In this document: positions 24,609-32,010 of the stretch, piece by piece | How positions within the stretch are numbered: position 1 is the stretch's first letter | Layout of the letters: each line of letters starts with the position of its first letter | Assembly: GCA_025060675.1 (NCBI GenBank) | Contig: JANXBI010000016.1 | Span: forward strand, 1-35,525 | Length of the DNA stretch: 35,525 nucleotides | Origin: Candidatus Caldatribacterium sp. | Lineage (GTDB): Bacteria; Atribacterota; Atribacteria; Atribacterales; Caldatribacteriaceae | Direction of reading: 5' to 3' | Made by a program: the position numbers and the translations under genes | The notes under the pieces: generated by a model | Seen by the model: the letters and a program-made list of their open reading frames with translations, nothing else | The model's database searches: none | Told to the model about the DNA's origin: nothing

Positions 24609-24638
24609 GTTTCAATCGCACCATAGTGGGATTGAAAG
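24609..24638 (-). repeat. Orphan 30-nt CRISPR-like repeat
   Basis: On the minus strand the unit opens CTTTCAATCC, continues with a CACTATGGTG core and closes with CGATTGAAAC. It has the length, ends and terminal ATTGAAAC (the usual crRNA 5' handle) of type I-B/III repeats in thermophiles. No second copy lies within array distance on either side. Confidence 0.6.
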
Positions 24639-24878
24639 AGTTCCAGATTCTGAAAAAGCGCCTTTCGTAGTGGCAGCAATCTTAATATCCTTTTACGGCA
24701 ACCAGCAACCTGCTTTTTTCGGAACAAAAATCGGCAAGACATCCCCTCTACTCCTTAGGTTTCACTGATTCGAATGCCCTTCCCGTAATGGATCACTCGC
24801 CACCAACGGATTAGGTTTCTCGGGGGCGTTTAAGAGAGAAGCAGAAAGAAGCGACTGCAAACCAAGACTCATAAACTC

Positions 24879-24955
<77 letters not shown>

Positions 24956-24963
24956 GCAAGTGT

Positions 24964-24992
24964 ATTGTACCTACTCTCTGGACGTTACGCAA
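24964..24992 (-). promoter_or_regulatory. Promoter of tRNA-Arg inside the end of cbiL
   Basis: TTGCGT (24992-24987), 17 bases, TACAAT (24969-24964), eight bases before the tRNA. The -35 overlaps the last codons of cbiL, so the tRNA can be made independently of the B12 operon. Confidence 0.65.
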
Positions 24993-25656
24993 TAGGTGAG
25001 GAATTCGTCGTAGAACGAAGAATCGCAAGCGAGAAATACGGCAGATGCAGAGGACATCCAGGAAAAGGGTAAATTCTCTCGGCTTCTGTCGCAAGGTTTT
25101 CGCCGATCCACACCTCGAGAGGAATGCCAAAATCAAGAGTGCTATGGCGAAACAGAACGTTTGCTTTATATACGACGCAGGTAGCGGAGGTTGAAAGAAC
25201 CTGCGCGATTGCCCTTTGCGGTGCAGTTCCTGGTACAATACTCACGATTTCCTCGCCTTGGGCAAGGGGGAGAATGAGACGCGCACTGAGCACTTGATGA
25301 GCACTGATACCCGGAATGACGGTGACCTCTGTAAAGACATCACGGATTGCCGGGAAAACCCGGTAAAAGGACCCATAGAGCCCAGGATCCCCAAGAACAA
25401 GAAAAGCCGCCTCCTGAGGTTTGTGGGTATGAACCGCTTCGACAATCACGCGAGATACCTCTGAATCCCCCAGAGAAAGTCGAACCACAACACACTCTGG
25501 TGAAAGGTACGGCCGTACCACTTGATATGCTCGGCTCTCGGATTCAGCGCCCATAAGGGGAGCAAAGACAAGCCGAACACGATTAAGGACCTCACAAGCC
25601 CACACAGTTAAAAGACGGGGATCCCCCGGTCCCACACCTATGACCCACAGCTTCAC
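24985..25656 (-). CDS. cbiL: Cobalt-factor II / precorrin-2 C20-methyltransferase (CbiL)
   Basis: This tetrapyrrole methylase adds the C20 methyl in corrin synthesis. It starts WVIGVGPGDPRLLTV, the SAM-binding loop. The segment ESRAYQVVRPYL is typical of CbiL/CobI, followed by LVLGDPGLYGSFYRVF and VIPGISAHQVLSARL. From GTG 25656, whose GTGA overlaps the cbiGH stop, it is 223 aa, normal for the family. The longer frame up to 25731 lies in the upstream gene. It is the last gene of the cobalamin operon; the tRNA-Arg promoter overlaps its end. Confidence 0.88.
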   Translation of the reverse strand: MKLWVIGVGPGDPRLLTVWACEVLNRVRLVFAPLMGAESESRAYQVVRPYLSPECVVVRLSLGDSEVSRVIVEAVHTHKPQEAAFLVLGDPGLYGSFYRVFPAIRDVFTEVTVIPGISAHQVLSARLILPLAQGEEIVSIVPGTAPQRAIAQVLSTSATCVVYKANVLFRHSTLDFGIPLEVWIGENLATEAERIYPFPGCPLHLPYFSLAILRSTTNSSPIA

Positions 25657-27338
25657 ACTGGATACCCCCTCTCCACAACAAGTGTGCCACTCTCCACACG
25701 AACCCCCCGAGGAGGAAGGATGAGGGTACATTGCATGGTGAGGGCAGAAGCATCAAGTTCCTGAAGAGGTGTGATGTCCACTTTTCCCGAAGACCAAACA
25801 ATACCCACAGGAAGACTCGCGCTACGATATAGCGAGAAAATCTCTTTGAGAAAAGTAATCTTCTCCTCTTTTCCTTTTCCCACAATGTTATACACTGCCA
25901 CTGCCAAGTCGGTCTGGGCAAGGTGTTCAAGGTCATGCTGAATTCTTTCCCAGGGCACAAGGTAATCGCTTAAGCTCACCACCGCAAATCCCCCGACAAG
26001 GGGAGAGCCGAGCCGAGAAGCAGCATAGAGGCAGGCAGTAACTCCCGGAACGATTTTCCAGGCAACACCATAGCGCAAGGCAAGTTCAAGGGCTGGAGAC
26101 ACAATGCCAAATACCCCAACGTCTCCACTGCTCACCAGAGCAACTCGATTACCCCGCGCAGCGAGCTGAACGGCAAGCTCAGCTCGCTTTACTTCCTCAC
26201 CCATTCTCGTGTGTTCCCAGAGAATCCGTCGCTGGAAACGGAGAGGAAGGGTATTGAGATACTTCTGGTACCCGAGAATCCACTCACTGTCTTCAAGAGC
26301 AGAAAGAGCCTGAGGCGTAAGGTTCTCCCTTCCCCCTGTCCCAAGACTCACAAGGTAAAGGAAACCCTGCCACTTCTCACACTTCCGTCCGAGGGCAAAA
26401 GTAATTCCAGGATATACAGTTTTCCCCACAAGGAGAGTACATCCCCGGAGGGCGAGTGCTGGCTCAACAAGCCCCGGAATGCCAAGATACTTCATCGCAC
26501 AAGGTGAGGAGAACTCTCCCTGAACCTTGCGCAGTTCTTCCTCATAAACCCCTGTAACCGGAACACCAAGCTTCTCTGCGAGGGGAAGAAGACGCGATGT
26601 CTTTCTGTGTAAGGTTACAATCTCCCGCAACGACGCAAGAGCATACGCGTGTTTGGTAAAGAAATCCTGCAAAGCCCTCTCAATTTCTCCGAGGGAAACG
26701 GTGCTCCGAAAACCCACACCCAGGACAAGGCTCTTAGGGCGAAGCGCAATATGTTTTGCCCCCGGAAGAATTCGTTCTCCGAAGAACACAAATTCCCTCT
26801 CCGGTGCTACACCTTGCCATGGAAGGCATCGGTATCCGGGAAAAGGAGGGGGACATAGGGCGGGTTCGAAATAAAAATCTACAACTTCCTCTTTCGCAAG
26901 ACGCCGGAGAATCACCCGCAATACGTGGGAATCACCCTCGAGACTTGCACCAAGACGAAGGGCTATTTCCTCAGGACTCAAAACACCAAAAGTACAGGAA
27001 GCGGTTGTCACCACCGCTTCTGCCCCAAGGTGTCGAGCAAGAAGACGCGAGACACGATTCGCACCTTTTGCATGTCCCCCACAGAGGACGATACAAAAAT
27101 TCCCCTCAGAGTCGACCACCAAAACCCCTGGATCCTGCATTTTGTTGCGCAGAAGTGGTGCGCATGTACGGAAAGCCACTCCAAGACTTGCCACAAAAAT
27201 CAAAAGATCAACATTCGCCCAAACCTGCGGTACTTCCTGTACCTTGCAAGAAAAAACTGAAGCACCTTGCTTGAGAAAAAACTCCTTGATTTCTACACTC
27301 AGGGGATTTGAAAGCACCTCTACAATGGCTACCTTCAT
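25653..27338 (-). CDS. cbiGH: CbiG-CbiH fusion: cobalt-precorrin-5A hydrolase and cobalt-precorrin-3 C17-methyltransferase
   Basis: A 561-aa two-domain protein. Residues 1 to about 325 are CbiG, which opens the delta-lactone and releases acetaldehyde: it shows FVASLGVAFRTCAPLL, CGGHAKGANRVSRLLA and VLGVGFRSTVSLGEIERAL. From about 326 to the end is CbiH/CobJ, the ring-contracting C17-methylase: LYLVSLGTGGRENLTPQA, ALVSSGDVGVFGIVSP and IVPGVTACLYAASRLGSP. These are the two consecutive steps that form and process the contracted ring, so fusing them may channel the intermediate. Its ATG overlaps the cbiF stop and its stop overlaps the cbiL start. Confidence 0.92.
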   Translation of the reverse strand: MKVAIVEVLSNPLSVEIKEFFLKQGASVFSCKVQEVPQVWANVDLLIFVASLGVAFRTCAPLLRNKMQDPGVLVVDSEGNFCIVLCGGHAKGANRVSRLLARHLGAEAVVTTASCTFGVLSPEEIALRLGASLEGDSHVLRVILRRLAKEEVVDFYFEPALCPPPFPGYRCLPWQGVAPEREFVFFGERILPGAKHIALRPKSLVLGVGFRSTVSLGEIERALQDFFTKHAYALASLREIVTLHRKTSRLLPLAEKLGVPVTGVYEEELRKVQGEFSSPCAMKYLGIPGLVEPALALRGCTLLVGKTVYPGITFALGRKCEKWQGFLYLVSLGTGGRENLTPQALSALEDSEWILGYQKYLNTLPLRFQRRILWEHTRMGEEVKRAELAVQLAARGNRVALVSSGDVGVFGIVSPALELALRYGVAWKIVPGVTACLYAASRLGSPLVGGFAVVSLSDYLVPWERIQHDLEHLAQTDLAVAVYNIVGKGKEEKITFLKEIFSLYRSASLPVGIVWSSGKVDITPLQELDASALTMQCTLILPPRGVRVESGTLVVERGYPV

Positions 27339-28069
27339 TCCCGCTCACCGCTATAGAGGTATGAGCGTTGACCTTCTCCCTTCAGGAAACTCCCAACGAG
27401 GATAATGGCGCTTTGTCTTATGCCACGTTCCTCCACCATCTGTGAGAGATGACTGAGCACCCCCTCGACGATTTCCTCATCTGGCCAGGTAACGTGGTAG
27501 AGCACAGCGCAAGGGGTCTCAGGGGGAAAAGAAGTGAGCAATTCCTCCTGAACTTCTTGACACATCCTGGCGCTGAGGAGTATAGCCATGGAACTCCGGT
27601 GCTGAGCGAGTAATCGGAGCCTCTCTCTTCCTGGGACCGGTGTTCTTCCTGCAAGGCGAGTGATAATAAGAGTCTGTGAAACGCCAGGGAGGGTATACTC
27701 TCGTTTGAGACGAGCCGCTGCAGCAAAGACCGAAGATACCCCAGGAACAATCTCAACCTCGATACCAAACTGGACGAGCGCCCGGATTTGCTCCTGGATT
27801 GCCCCAAAGAGCGTTGGATCTCCCGAATGGAGACGTACAACCTTCTTACCAGCCCAGGCTTCCCGAGCCATACACTCCACAATGGCTTCAAGAGAAAGCT
27901 TTGAACTATCGATGAATAGCGCATGTGGTGGGGCAAAGGAAAGAATAGCTGGATTAATAAGTGAACCCGCGTACACCACACAATCAGCGGTTTCAAGATA
28001 CCGTTTCCCTTTCAAGGTGAGAAGCTCTGGATCACCAGGCCCCGCTCCCACAAAAACCACCTTAGGCAT
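27335..28069 (-). CDS. cbiF: Cobalt-precorrin-4 C11-methyltransferase (CbiF)
   Basis: CbiF methylates C11. It begins VVFVGAGPGDPELLTLKG, then VVYAGSLINPAIL, RLHSGDPTLFGAIQEQI and VPGVSSVFAAAARLKREYT, followed by ITRLAGRTPVP; the last two are diagnostic for CbiF/CobM. ATG 28069 is chosen because GGGAGG lies just upstream, giving 244 aa. It overlaps cbiET by 8 nt and cbiGH by 4 nt. Confidence 0.93.
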   Translation of the reverse strand: MPKVVFVGAGPGDPELLTLKGKRYLETADCVVYAGSLINPAILSFAPPHALFIDSSKLSLEAIVECMAREAWAGKKVVRLHSGDPTLFGAIQEQIRALVQFGIEVEIVPGVSSVFAAAARLKREYTLPGVSQTLIITRLAGRTPVPGRERLRLLAQHRSSMAILLSARMCQEVQEELLTSFPPETPCAVLYHVTWPDEEIVEGVLSHLSQMVEERGIRQSAIILVGSFLKGEGQRSYLYSGERE

Positions 28070-29258
28070 GTTTCCTCCCCCAGACGAAGAAAACACTGTT
28101 GAGGGACTGAGCCATTCTCCGCCCTTCCCGCTTTACGAAACGAGTGACACTCTGCTCCACCACTTGAAGATGGTCAACCCCTACGGCCTCAAGGAACTCA
28201 GTGCCTTTGTAGAGAGTTTCAAGGGTAAGCGCAACAAAAGCTACAATGCCTCCAGGGAGAAGGTGATGGTACGCACGCTCAAGAATTTCCCCAATACACC
28301 CCCCACTACCTCCTATGAATACTCTGTGATAGTCCCTTGCTGGAATCGCTGAAGGAGCTGCACCATAGACAGGGGAAACGTTGGTGATGTGAAAACGTTC
28401 AAGGTTTGCACAAAGACATGAGAAAGCCTTTTCGTCTTTCTCAATCGCCCAGACCATGCCTCCTGGAAGACGCCGGGCAATTTCCACCGTAACCCCCCCT
28501 ACTCCGCTGCCCACTTCAAGAACTTGCATCCCTGCAGAGAGCTCAAGGGCTGCGATGATGAACATTCGATTCTCTTTCTTCGTAAGGGGGACACCATTCC
28601 TCACAAAGGCATCATCCTCAAGGAAAGTGATACCAGAGGCAAAAGAGGGGGGGACATAGATGATGTGAAAGTAACCAAAATCGGAAAACCTCTGGATGTC
28701 CTCCGCTCTCCCTTTCACAATTCGTTCACCAGGAAGAGCAAGGTCCACACCCACCACGACCTCTGCAAAAGGCCGTAACGCTGCCACGATTTCGAGGATT
28801 TTTTGCGTCCTTTCCCAGCTTCCCCCAAAGCATACTGCGCCTTTGCCCGTCTCCAGAGCAAAGAGAAGGGAAGAGATATTCGAAGTCGCGTGGAGATTGC
28901 ACAAAGACAGCTCTTCCCAAGTGATACCAAGGGAAGCAGCAAAGTACTGGAGAACACTGACCCCAGGAATAACCTCTCGTATCCAGTCCCGAGGAATACG
29001 TTTAAGGAGGCTGAAAAGAGTTGGATCGCCGGAGAGGAGGAGGATAATTTCGTGGTACTCGGTGCTGAGCTGCTCAAGGAACGTAAGCATCTCCACCACG
29101 GTTCCTTCAAGGGGAAAGGACTTCCGAATTCCTGGAAAACGGTCAAGAAGGTCTTTTCTCCCCACTACCACCTCTGCTTCTTCAAGCACCTTGAAAGCCC
29201 GCAAGGTGAGCAAATCTGGGTCCCCAGGACCAGCCCCAACAACTCGGAGAAAACCCAA
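28062..29258 (-). CDS. cbiET: CbiE-CbiT fusion: cobalt-precorrin-7 C5-methyltransferase and cobalt-precorrin-6B C15-methyltransferase (decarboxylating)
   Basis: A 398-aa bifunctional enzyme equivalent to CobL. Residues 1 to about 205 are CbiE, a tetrapyrrole methylase (VVGAGPGDPDLLTLRA, LLSGDPTLFSLL, VIPGVSVLQYFAASLG). The rest is CbiT, a Rossmann methyltransferase with VLEVGSGVGGVTVEIAR and VFIGGSGGCIGEILERA. It adds methyls at C5 and C15 and decarboxylates the C12 acetate. Both halves keep their SAM loops. It starts three bases after cbiD. Confidence 0.93.
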   Translation of the reverse strand: MGFLRVVGAGPGDPDLLTLRAFKVLEEAEVVVGRKDLLDRFPGIRKSFPLEGTVVEMLTFLEQLSTEYHEIILLLSGDPTLFSLLKRIPRDWIREVIPGVSVLQYFAASLGITWEELSLCNLHATSNISSLLFALETGKGAVCFGGSWERTQKILEIVAALRPFAEVVVGVDLALPGERIVKGRAEDIQRFSDFGYFHIIYVPPSFASGITFLEDDAFVRNGVPLTKKENRMFIIAALELSAGMQVLEVGSGVGGVTVEIARRLPGGMVWAIEKDEKAFSCLCANLERFHITNVSPVYGAAPSAIPARDYHRVFIGGSGGCIGEILERAYHHLLPGGIVAFVALTLETLYKGTEFLEAVGVDHLQVVEQSVTRFVKREGRRMAQSLNSVFFVWGRKHA

Positions 29259-29261
29259 AAA

Positions 29262-30326
29262 TCATCCCCTCCCAAGAATGCCGAAGCGAAGCGAAAAAAT
29301 AACACTCTCCACAGCAAAAGCACCCTGCACCCGTTCCCTGACCCGGGAAGAAATTGTTGCGGCAAGATAACCCCAAAAAGATGGCGCACCTTCCCAAGGA
29401 ACAAGGTGGAACACGACTTCTTCTGCAGTTTTCGCCTCCCAAACCCTATCCCAGAGATCTTGTGGGAGACCTGCTCGCACGAGATGGGCGAAGAGAATTT
29501 CTCGCCGGGCATCGGCCACATCGTGGCGGGTATCGAAAATACCAGCGGCAAGCTTCACCATTTTCCCCACCTGACCAACGAGAACGACCTTTGCGACCTT
29601 TGCCGCCTTACACACATCAAGAGCAAACCCTATGAACCCTCCCACTGGAACGATGGCATCCTCTGAAAAGCCAAGTTCACGAGCTTGCTCGTGTCCGTAA
29701 TTCCCAGGGACAAGGCAAAGCGTCGTCCTCCCAAGGAGTACGCTCTGTACAATTCGGAGTCGTACTGTCTCTCGAAAGGCCTCGCACGACCTTGGCAACA
29801 CAAGACCTGTGGTACCAAGAATGGATATCCCGCCCTCGATACCAAGGAGGGGGTTACAGGTACGTTTTGCCACCTCTCTCCCTCGGGGCACAAAAATTTC
29901 CACCAGTGCACCAAACCCCGGAGGAAGAACATCTCGAAGGTTGACGACGATTTGCTCTCGAGGAATCGGATTGATAGCCCAGTCACCCACGGGAACCACA
30001 AGACCAGGCCGAGTCACCTTTCCCACACCCTCCCCACCCCGAATGAGAACAGCATCCATACCCTCCTGCAGGAAGACGTAAGCTCCAATCTCAAGACCAT
30101 GCGTCACATCGGGGTCATCACCTGCGTCTTTCACCGTCATGCCTTCTGCCCCAATACCTTTCCGTGACGCTGTAACCTGTACCTCGCGCTCCTCCCCACA
30201 AGGGAGTCGAAGACGTACCCGCTCTTGCCTTTCTCCAAGGAGGAAGAGAGCCGCCGCCTTCGCTGAAGCAGCCGCACAACTCCCCGTACTCAATCCAGAA
30301 CGAAGCAATTTCTCACTTGAAGGCAT
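29262..30326 (-). CDS. cbiD: Cobalt-precorrin-5B C1-methyltransferase (CbiD)
   Basis: CbiD methylates C1 in the anaerobic pathway. The signature LRSGLSTGSCAAASAKAA opens the protein. DAGDDPDVTHG and the GRTTLCLVPGNYGHEQA segment are typical, as is VLVGQVGKMVKLAAGIFDTR. About 354 aa from ATG 30326, which overlaps cbiC by 14 nt; a TTG at 30308, just before the conserved start, is an alternative because no clear ribosome-binding site precedes the ATG. Its presence marks the oxygen-independent route. Confidence 0.94.
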   Translation of the reverse strand: MPSSEKLLRSGLSTGSCAAASAKAAALFLLGERQERVRLRLPCGEEREVQVTASRKGIGAEGMTVKDAGDDPDVTHGLEIGAYVFLQEGMDAVLIRGGEGVGKVTRPGLVVPVGDWAINPIPREQIVVNLRDVLPPGFGALVEIFVPRGREVAKRTCNPLLGIEGGISILGTTGLVLPRSCEAFRETVRLRIVQSVLLGRTTLCLVPGNYGHEQARELGFSEDAIVPVGGFIGFALDVCKAAKVAKVVLVGQVGKMVKLAAGIFDTRHDVADARREILFAHLVRAGLPQDLWDRVWEAKTAEEVVFHLVPWEGAPSFWGYLAATISSRVRERVQGAFAVESVIFSLRFGILGRG

Positions 30327-30918
30327 AAGCAAGAAGGGCGTTGACAATACTTGCTGCAACGGTACTTCCACCCCGAGGCCCTCGCACCACCACTACAGGA
30401 ACTGAAAGGGTAAGAAGCGCCTCTTTCGCCTCTGCAGCACCAATAAAGCCCACTGGACAACCAATCACCCAATCCACCACGTACCCTCCCCGTATTGCCT
30501 CCACAAGACGCGAAAGACCTGTTGGAGAGTTCCCAAAGACAAAGCCCCTGATACCCTCCTCAAGAGCAAGTTCTACAGCCACTTCTGCCCGGGTCTTGGA
30601 GGAAGTTACCCGCCCAAGGCAACGAGGAGTATGGACAAATTCTCGAAGGACAAGAGCACTTCGGGAAAGAAGACCCGGGGAAATACCAGCACACACCGTA
30701 GCCGTATCACAGAACACCACGTATCCCTGAATTCGAAGGGTCTCAAGGAAACGTTCAACAAAACCCGGACGTATCACCACAAGAGGGGCGAGGGAAAAGT
30801 CAGCAGTCGCGTGGACAACCCGCTCAACAATGAAACGCCCGTATTCCGGGAGAGCAAAGGCGTCAAGCACTTGCCTGATAAGCGTGAGACTCCTTTTCTC
30901 GATGTCGTCTCCCTTCAC
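30313..30918 (-). CDS. cbiC: Cobalt-precorrin-8 methylmutase (CbiC)
   Basis: CbiC moves a methyl group from C11 to C12 to form cobyrinate. It shows IEKRSLTLIRQVL, the catalytic His in RVVHATADF, VFCDTATVCAGI and FGNSPTGLSRLVEAI, and ends GGSTVAASIVNALLAYAFK. GTG 30918 is preferred: it has GGAGGT six bases upstream and overlaps the cbiK stop as GTGA, giving 201 aa. The longer frame to 30951 lies inside cbiK. Confidence 0.94.
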   Translation of the reverse strand: MKGDDIEKRSLTLIRQVLDAFALPEYGRFIVERVVHATADFSLAPLVVIRPGFVERFLETLRIQGYVVFCDTATVCAGISPGLLSRSALVLREFVHTPRCLGRVTSSKTRAEVAVELALEEGIRGFVFGNSPTGLSRLVEAIRGGYVVDWVIGCPVGFIGAAEAKEALLTLSVPVVVVRGPRGGSTVAASIVNALLAYAFK

Positions 30919-31733
30919 GAGGAGACCTCCATTGCTTCCTGAACTCGCCACAAAAAGAACCGTGCAAAAGGCTCATACTCACCAAGACCTTTGCAAATCA
31001 CTGACACTTCGAACCCTCTTTCGCGGAGTCTTGCTTCCCATGAATCCATTCCTCCACCAGCAACGTCCCGTCGAAGATGGCTTCCAGCAACGAGCATGAA
31101 TGGGGCAAGAACAACCTTTCGTATCCGCAATGCTTCAAGACCCTGCAGGATGGACTCAAGAGAGGGCAAGCCCTCGAGCGCCCCAAGGAAGAAGTTCCTT
31201 CCAAGGTGTTCTTGCATGAGCAGGTGGAGCGTTGCATAAAGCGAACCAGTCACATGCGCACTCCCATGAGCAACAAGCACAAGAGCAGTCGTTTGGTCAG
31301 GAACATGCTCTCCATACGCAGCTGCGATAAGACCAAGCATTTTCCCACAATCAGCTAAAGAGGCTATAAGGGGCTTTCCCAGAGAGAGTTTGCTGAAGAG
31401 CGGTTTTCCAGAGATATCAAGTAATCTCGCGAACTCCTCGCATACACAGGCTACGAAACGAAAGGTACTTCCAGGGAGAACACACAGAGGCTGAACTACC
31501 ACCCTCCGGAAACCCTCTTCGGCAAGCCGTGCTATCGCCAGAATCGGACCGTCAATCGATTCTCCCTCACCCTTCAATGTCTCCCTAACCTTCTGGGAGG
31601 CATACGACAGACGAATTTCCCAGCCGGGAAACGCATGCCTGCAAAGCGAGAAGATATTCGCTATCGCCCTTGAGGCCCTTTTGTCTGAAGTTCCAAAGGC
31701 CACAAGGAGAATTGCCCTTTTCTCCCCAAGCAT
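30915..31733 (-). CDS. cbiK: Sirohydrochlorin cobaltochelatase, CbiK family
   Basis: CbiK inserts Co(II) into sirohydrochlorin, the first committed step of anaerobic B12 synthesis. It starts AILLVAFGTSDKRASRAI. Two metal-binding histidines appear in VLVAHGSAHVTGSLY and APFMLVAGSHLRRDVAGGG, as in the CbiK group rather than the short CbiX. From ATG 31733, with GGAG upstream, it has 272 aa. No lipoprotein signal is present, so it is cytoplasmic. It is the first gene after the B12 riboswitch. Confidence 0.9.
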   Translation of the reverse strand: MLGEKRAILLVAFGTSDKRASRAIANIFSLCRHAFPGWEIRLSYASQKVRETLKGEGESIDGPILAIARLAEEGFRRVVVQPLCVLPGSTFRFVACVCEEFARLLDISGKPLFSKLSLGKPLIASLADCGKMLGLIAAAYGEHVPDQTTALVLVAHGSAHVTGSLYATLHLLMQEHLGRNFFLGALEGLPSLESILQGLEALRIRKVVLAPFMLVAGSHLRRDVAGGGMDSWEARLRERGFEVSVICKGLGEYEPFARFFLWRVQEAMEVSS

Positions 31734-31759
31734 GTCTAAGCTCCGAAACCCAAAGGCAG

Positions 31760-31795
31760 GAAAACAAAACTCGACTCCTGAACCTCGCAGGAGCC
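31760..31795 (-). terminator. Riboswitch-controlled attenuator
   Basis: On the minus strand GGCTCCTG and CAGGAGTC form an 8-bp hairpin with a 7-base loop, followed by GAGTTTTGTTTTCC. It lies between the B12 aptamer and cbiK and is the expected expression platform for transcription termination. Confidence 0.8.
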
Positions 31796-31807
31796 GAAAC
31801 CTCACCT

Positions 31808-31957
31808 TCCCAGGCCGGTCTTCTGGCTTGAGGGTTCAAGCCTACTCGGTGCGCCTTCCCAGGTTTCCCCAGTGGCTTTCTTGCACCTTTCGTCCCCTCT
31901 CACAGCGGCGGGTCCGCACCGGATTTCCACCGGTTTCCCGACACCTGGAGAAGAAAC
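31808..31957 (-). promoter_or_regulatory. Cobalamin (B12) riboswitch
   Basis: The minus strand carries the conserved aptamer in order: GGGAAACCGGTGGAAATCCG, GCGGACCCGCCGCTGTGA, AGCCACTGG, GGGAAGGC, AGTAGGC, and the B12 box AGCCAGAAGACCGGCCTG. When B12 binds, the downstream hairpin should stop transcription of the cbi operon. Confidence 0.95.
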
Positions 31958-31966
31958 CCTTTGGGT

Positions 31967-31995
31967 ATTATACCCCCCCAAGAAGAAAAGGTAAA
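31967..31995 (-). promoter_or_regulatory. Promoter of the B12 riboswitch and cbi operon
   Basis: TTTACC (31995-31990), 17 bases, TATAAT (31972-31967) directly before the aptamer. The -35 lies next to the -10 of the divergent EAL gene. Confidence 0.75.
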
Positions 31996-31996
31996 G

Positions 31997-32002
31997 TATA
32001 AT
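31997..32002 (+). promoter_or_regulatory. -10 element of the EAL gene, implying a leaderless transcript
   Basis: TATAAT ends eight bases before the ATG at 32011, so transcription should start at or within two bases of the start codon. No Shine-Dalgarno sequence and no good -35 is seen; the -35 region is a C-run. Confidence 0.5.
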
Positions 32003-32010
32003 ATGAGTGT

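Larger units (their letters stand above)
24472..24878. other. 407-nt region between two tRNA genes without a supported gene
   Basis: Open frames here either run through the tRNAs or lack ribosome-binding sites and family resemblance. The region holds the tRNA-Pro promoter and one CRISPR-like repeat, listed separately. Nothing else is recognised. Confidence 0.6.

Noticed and set aside
24412..24768. Plus-strand open frame of 118 codons across tRNA-Pro
   Set aside because: It begins inside the tRNA on the opposite strand and has no protein-like features.
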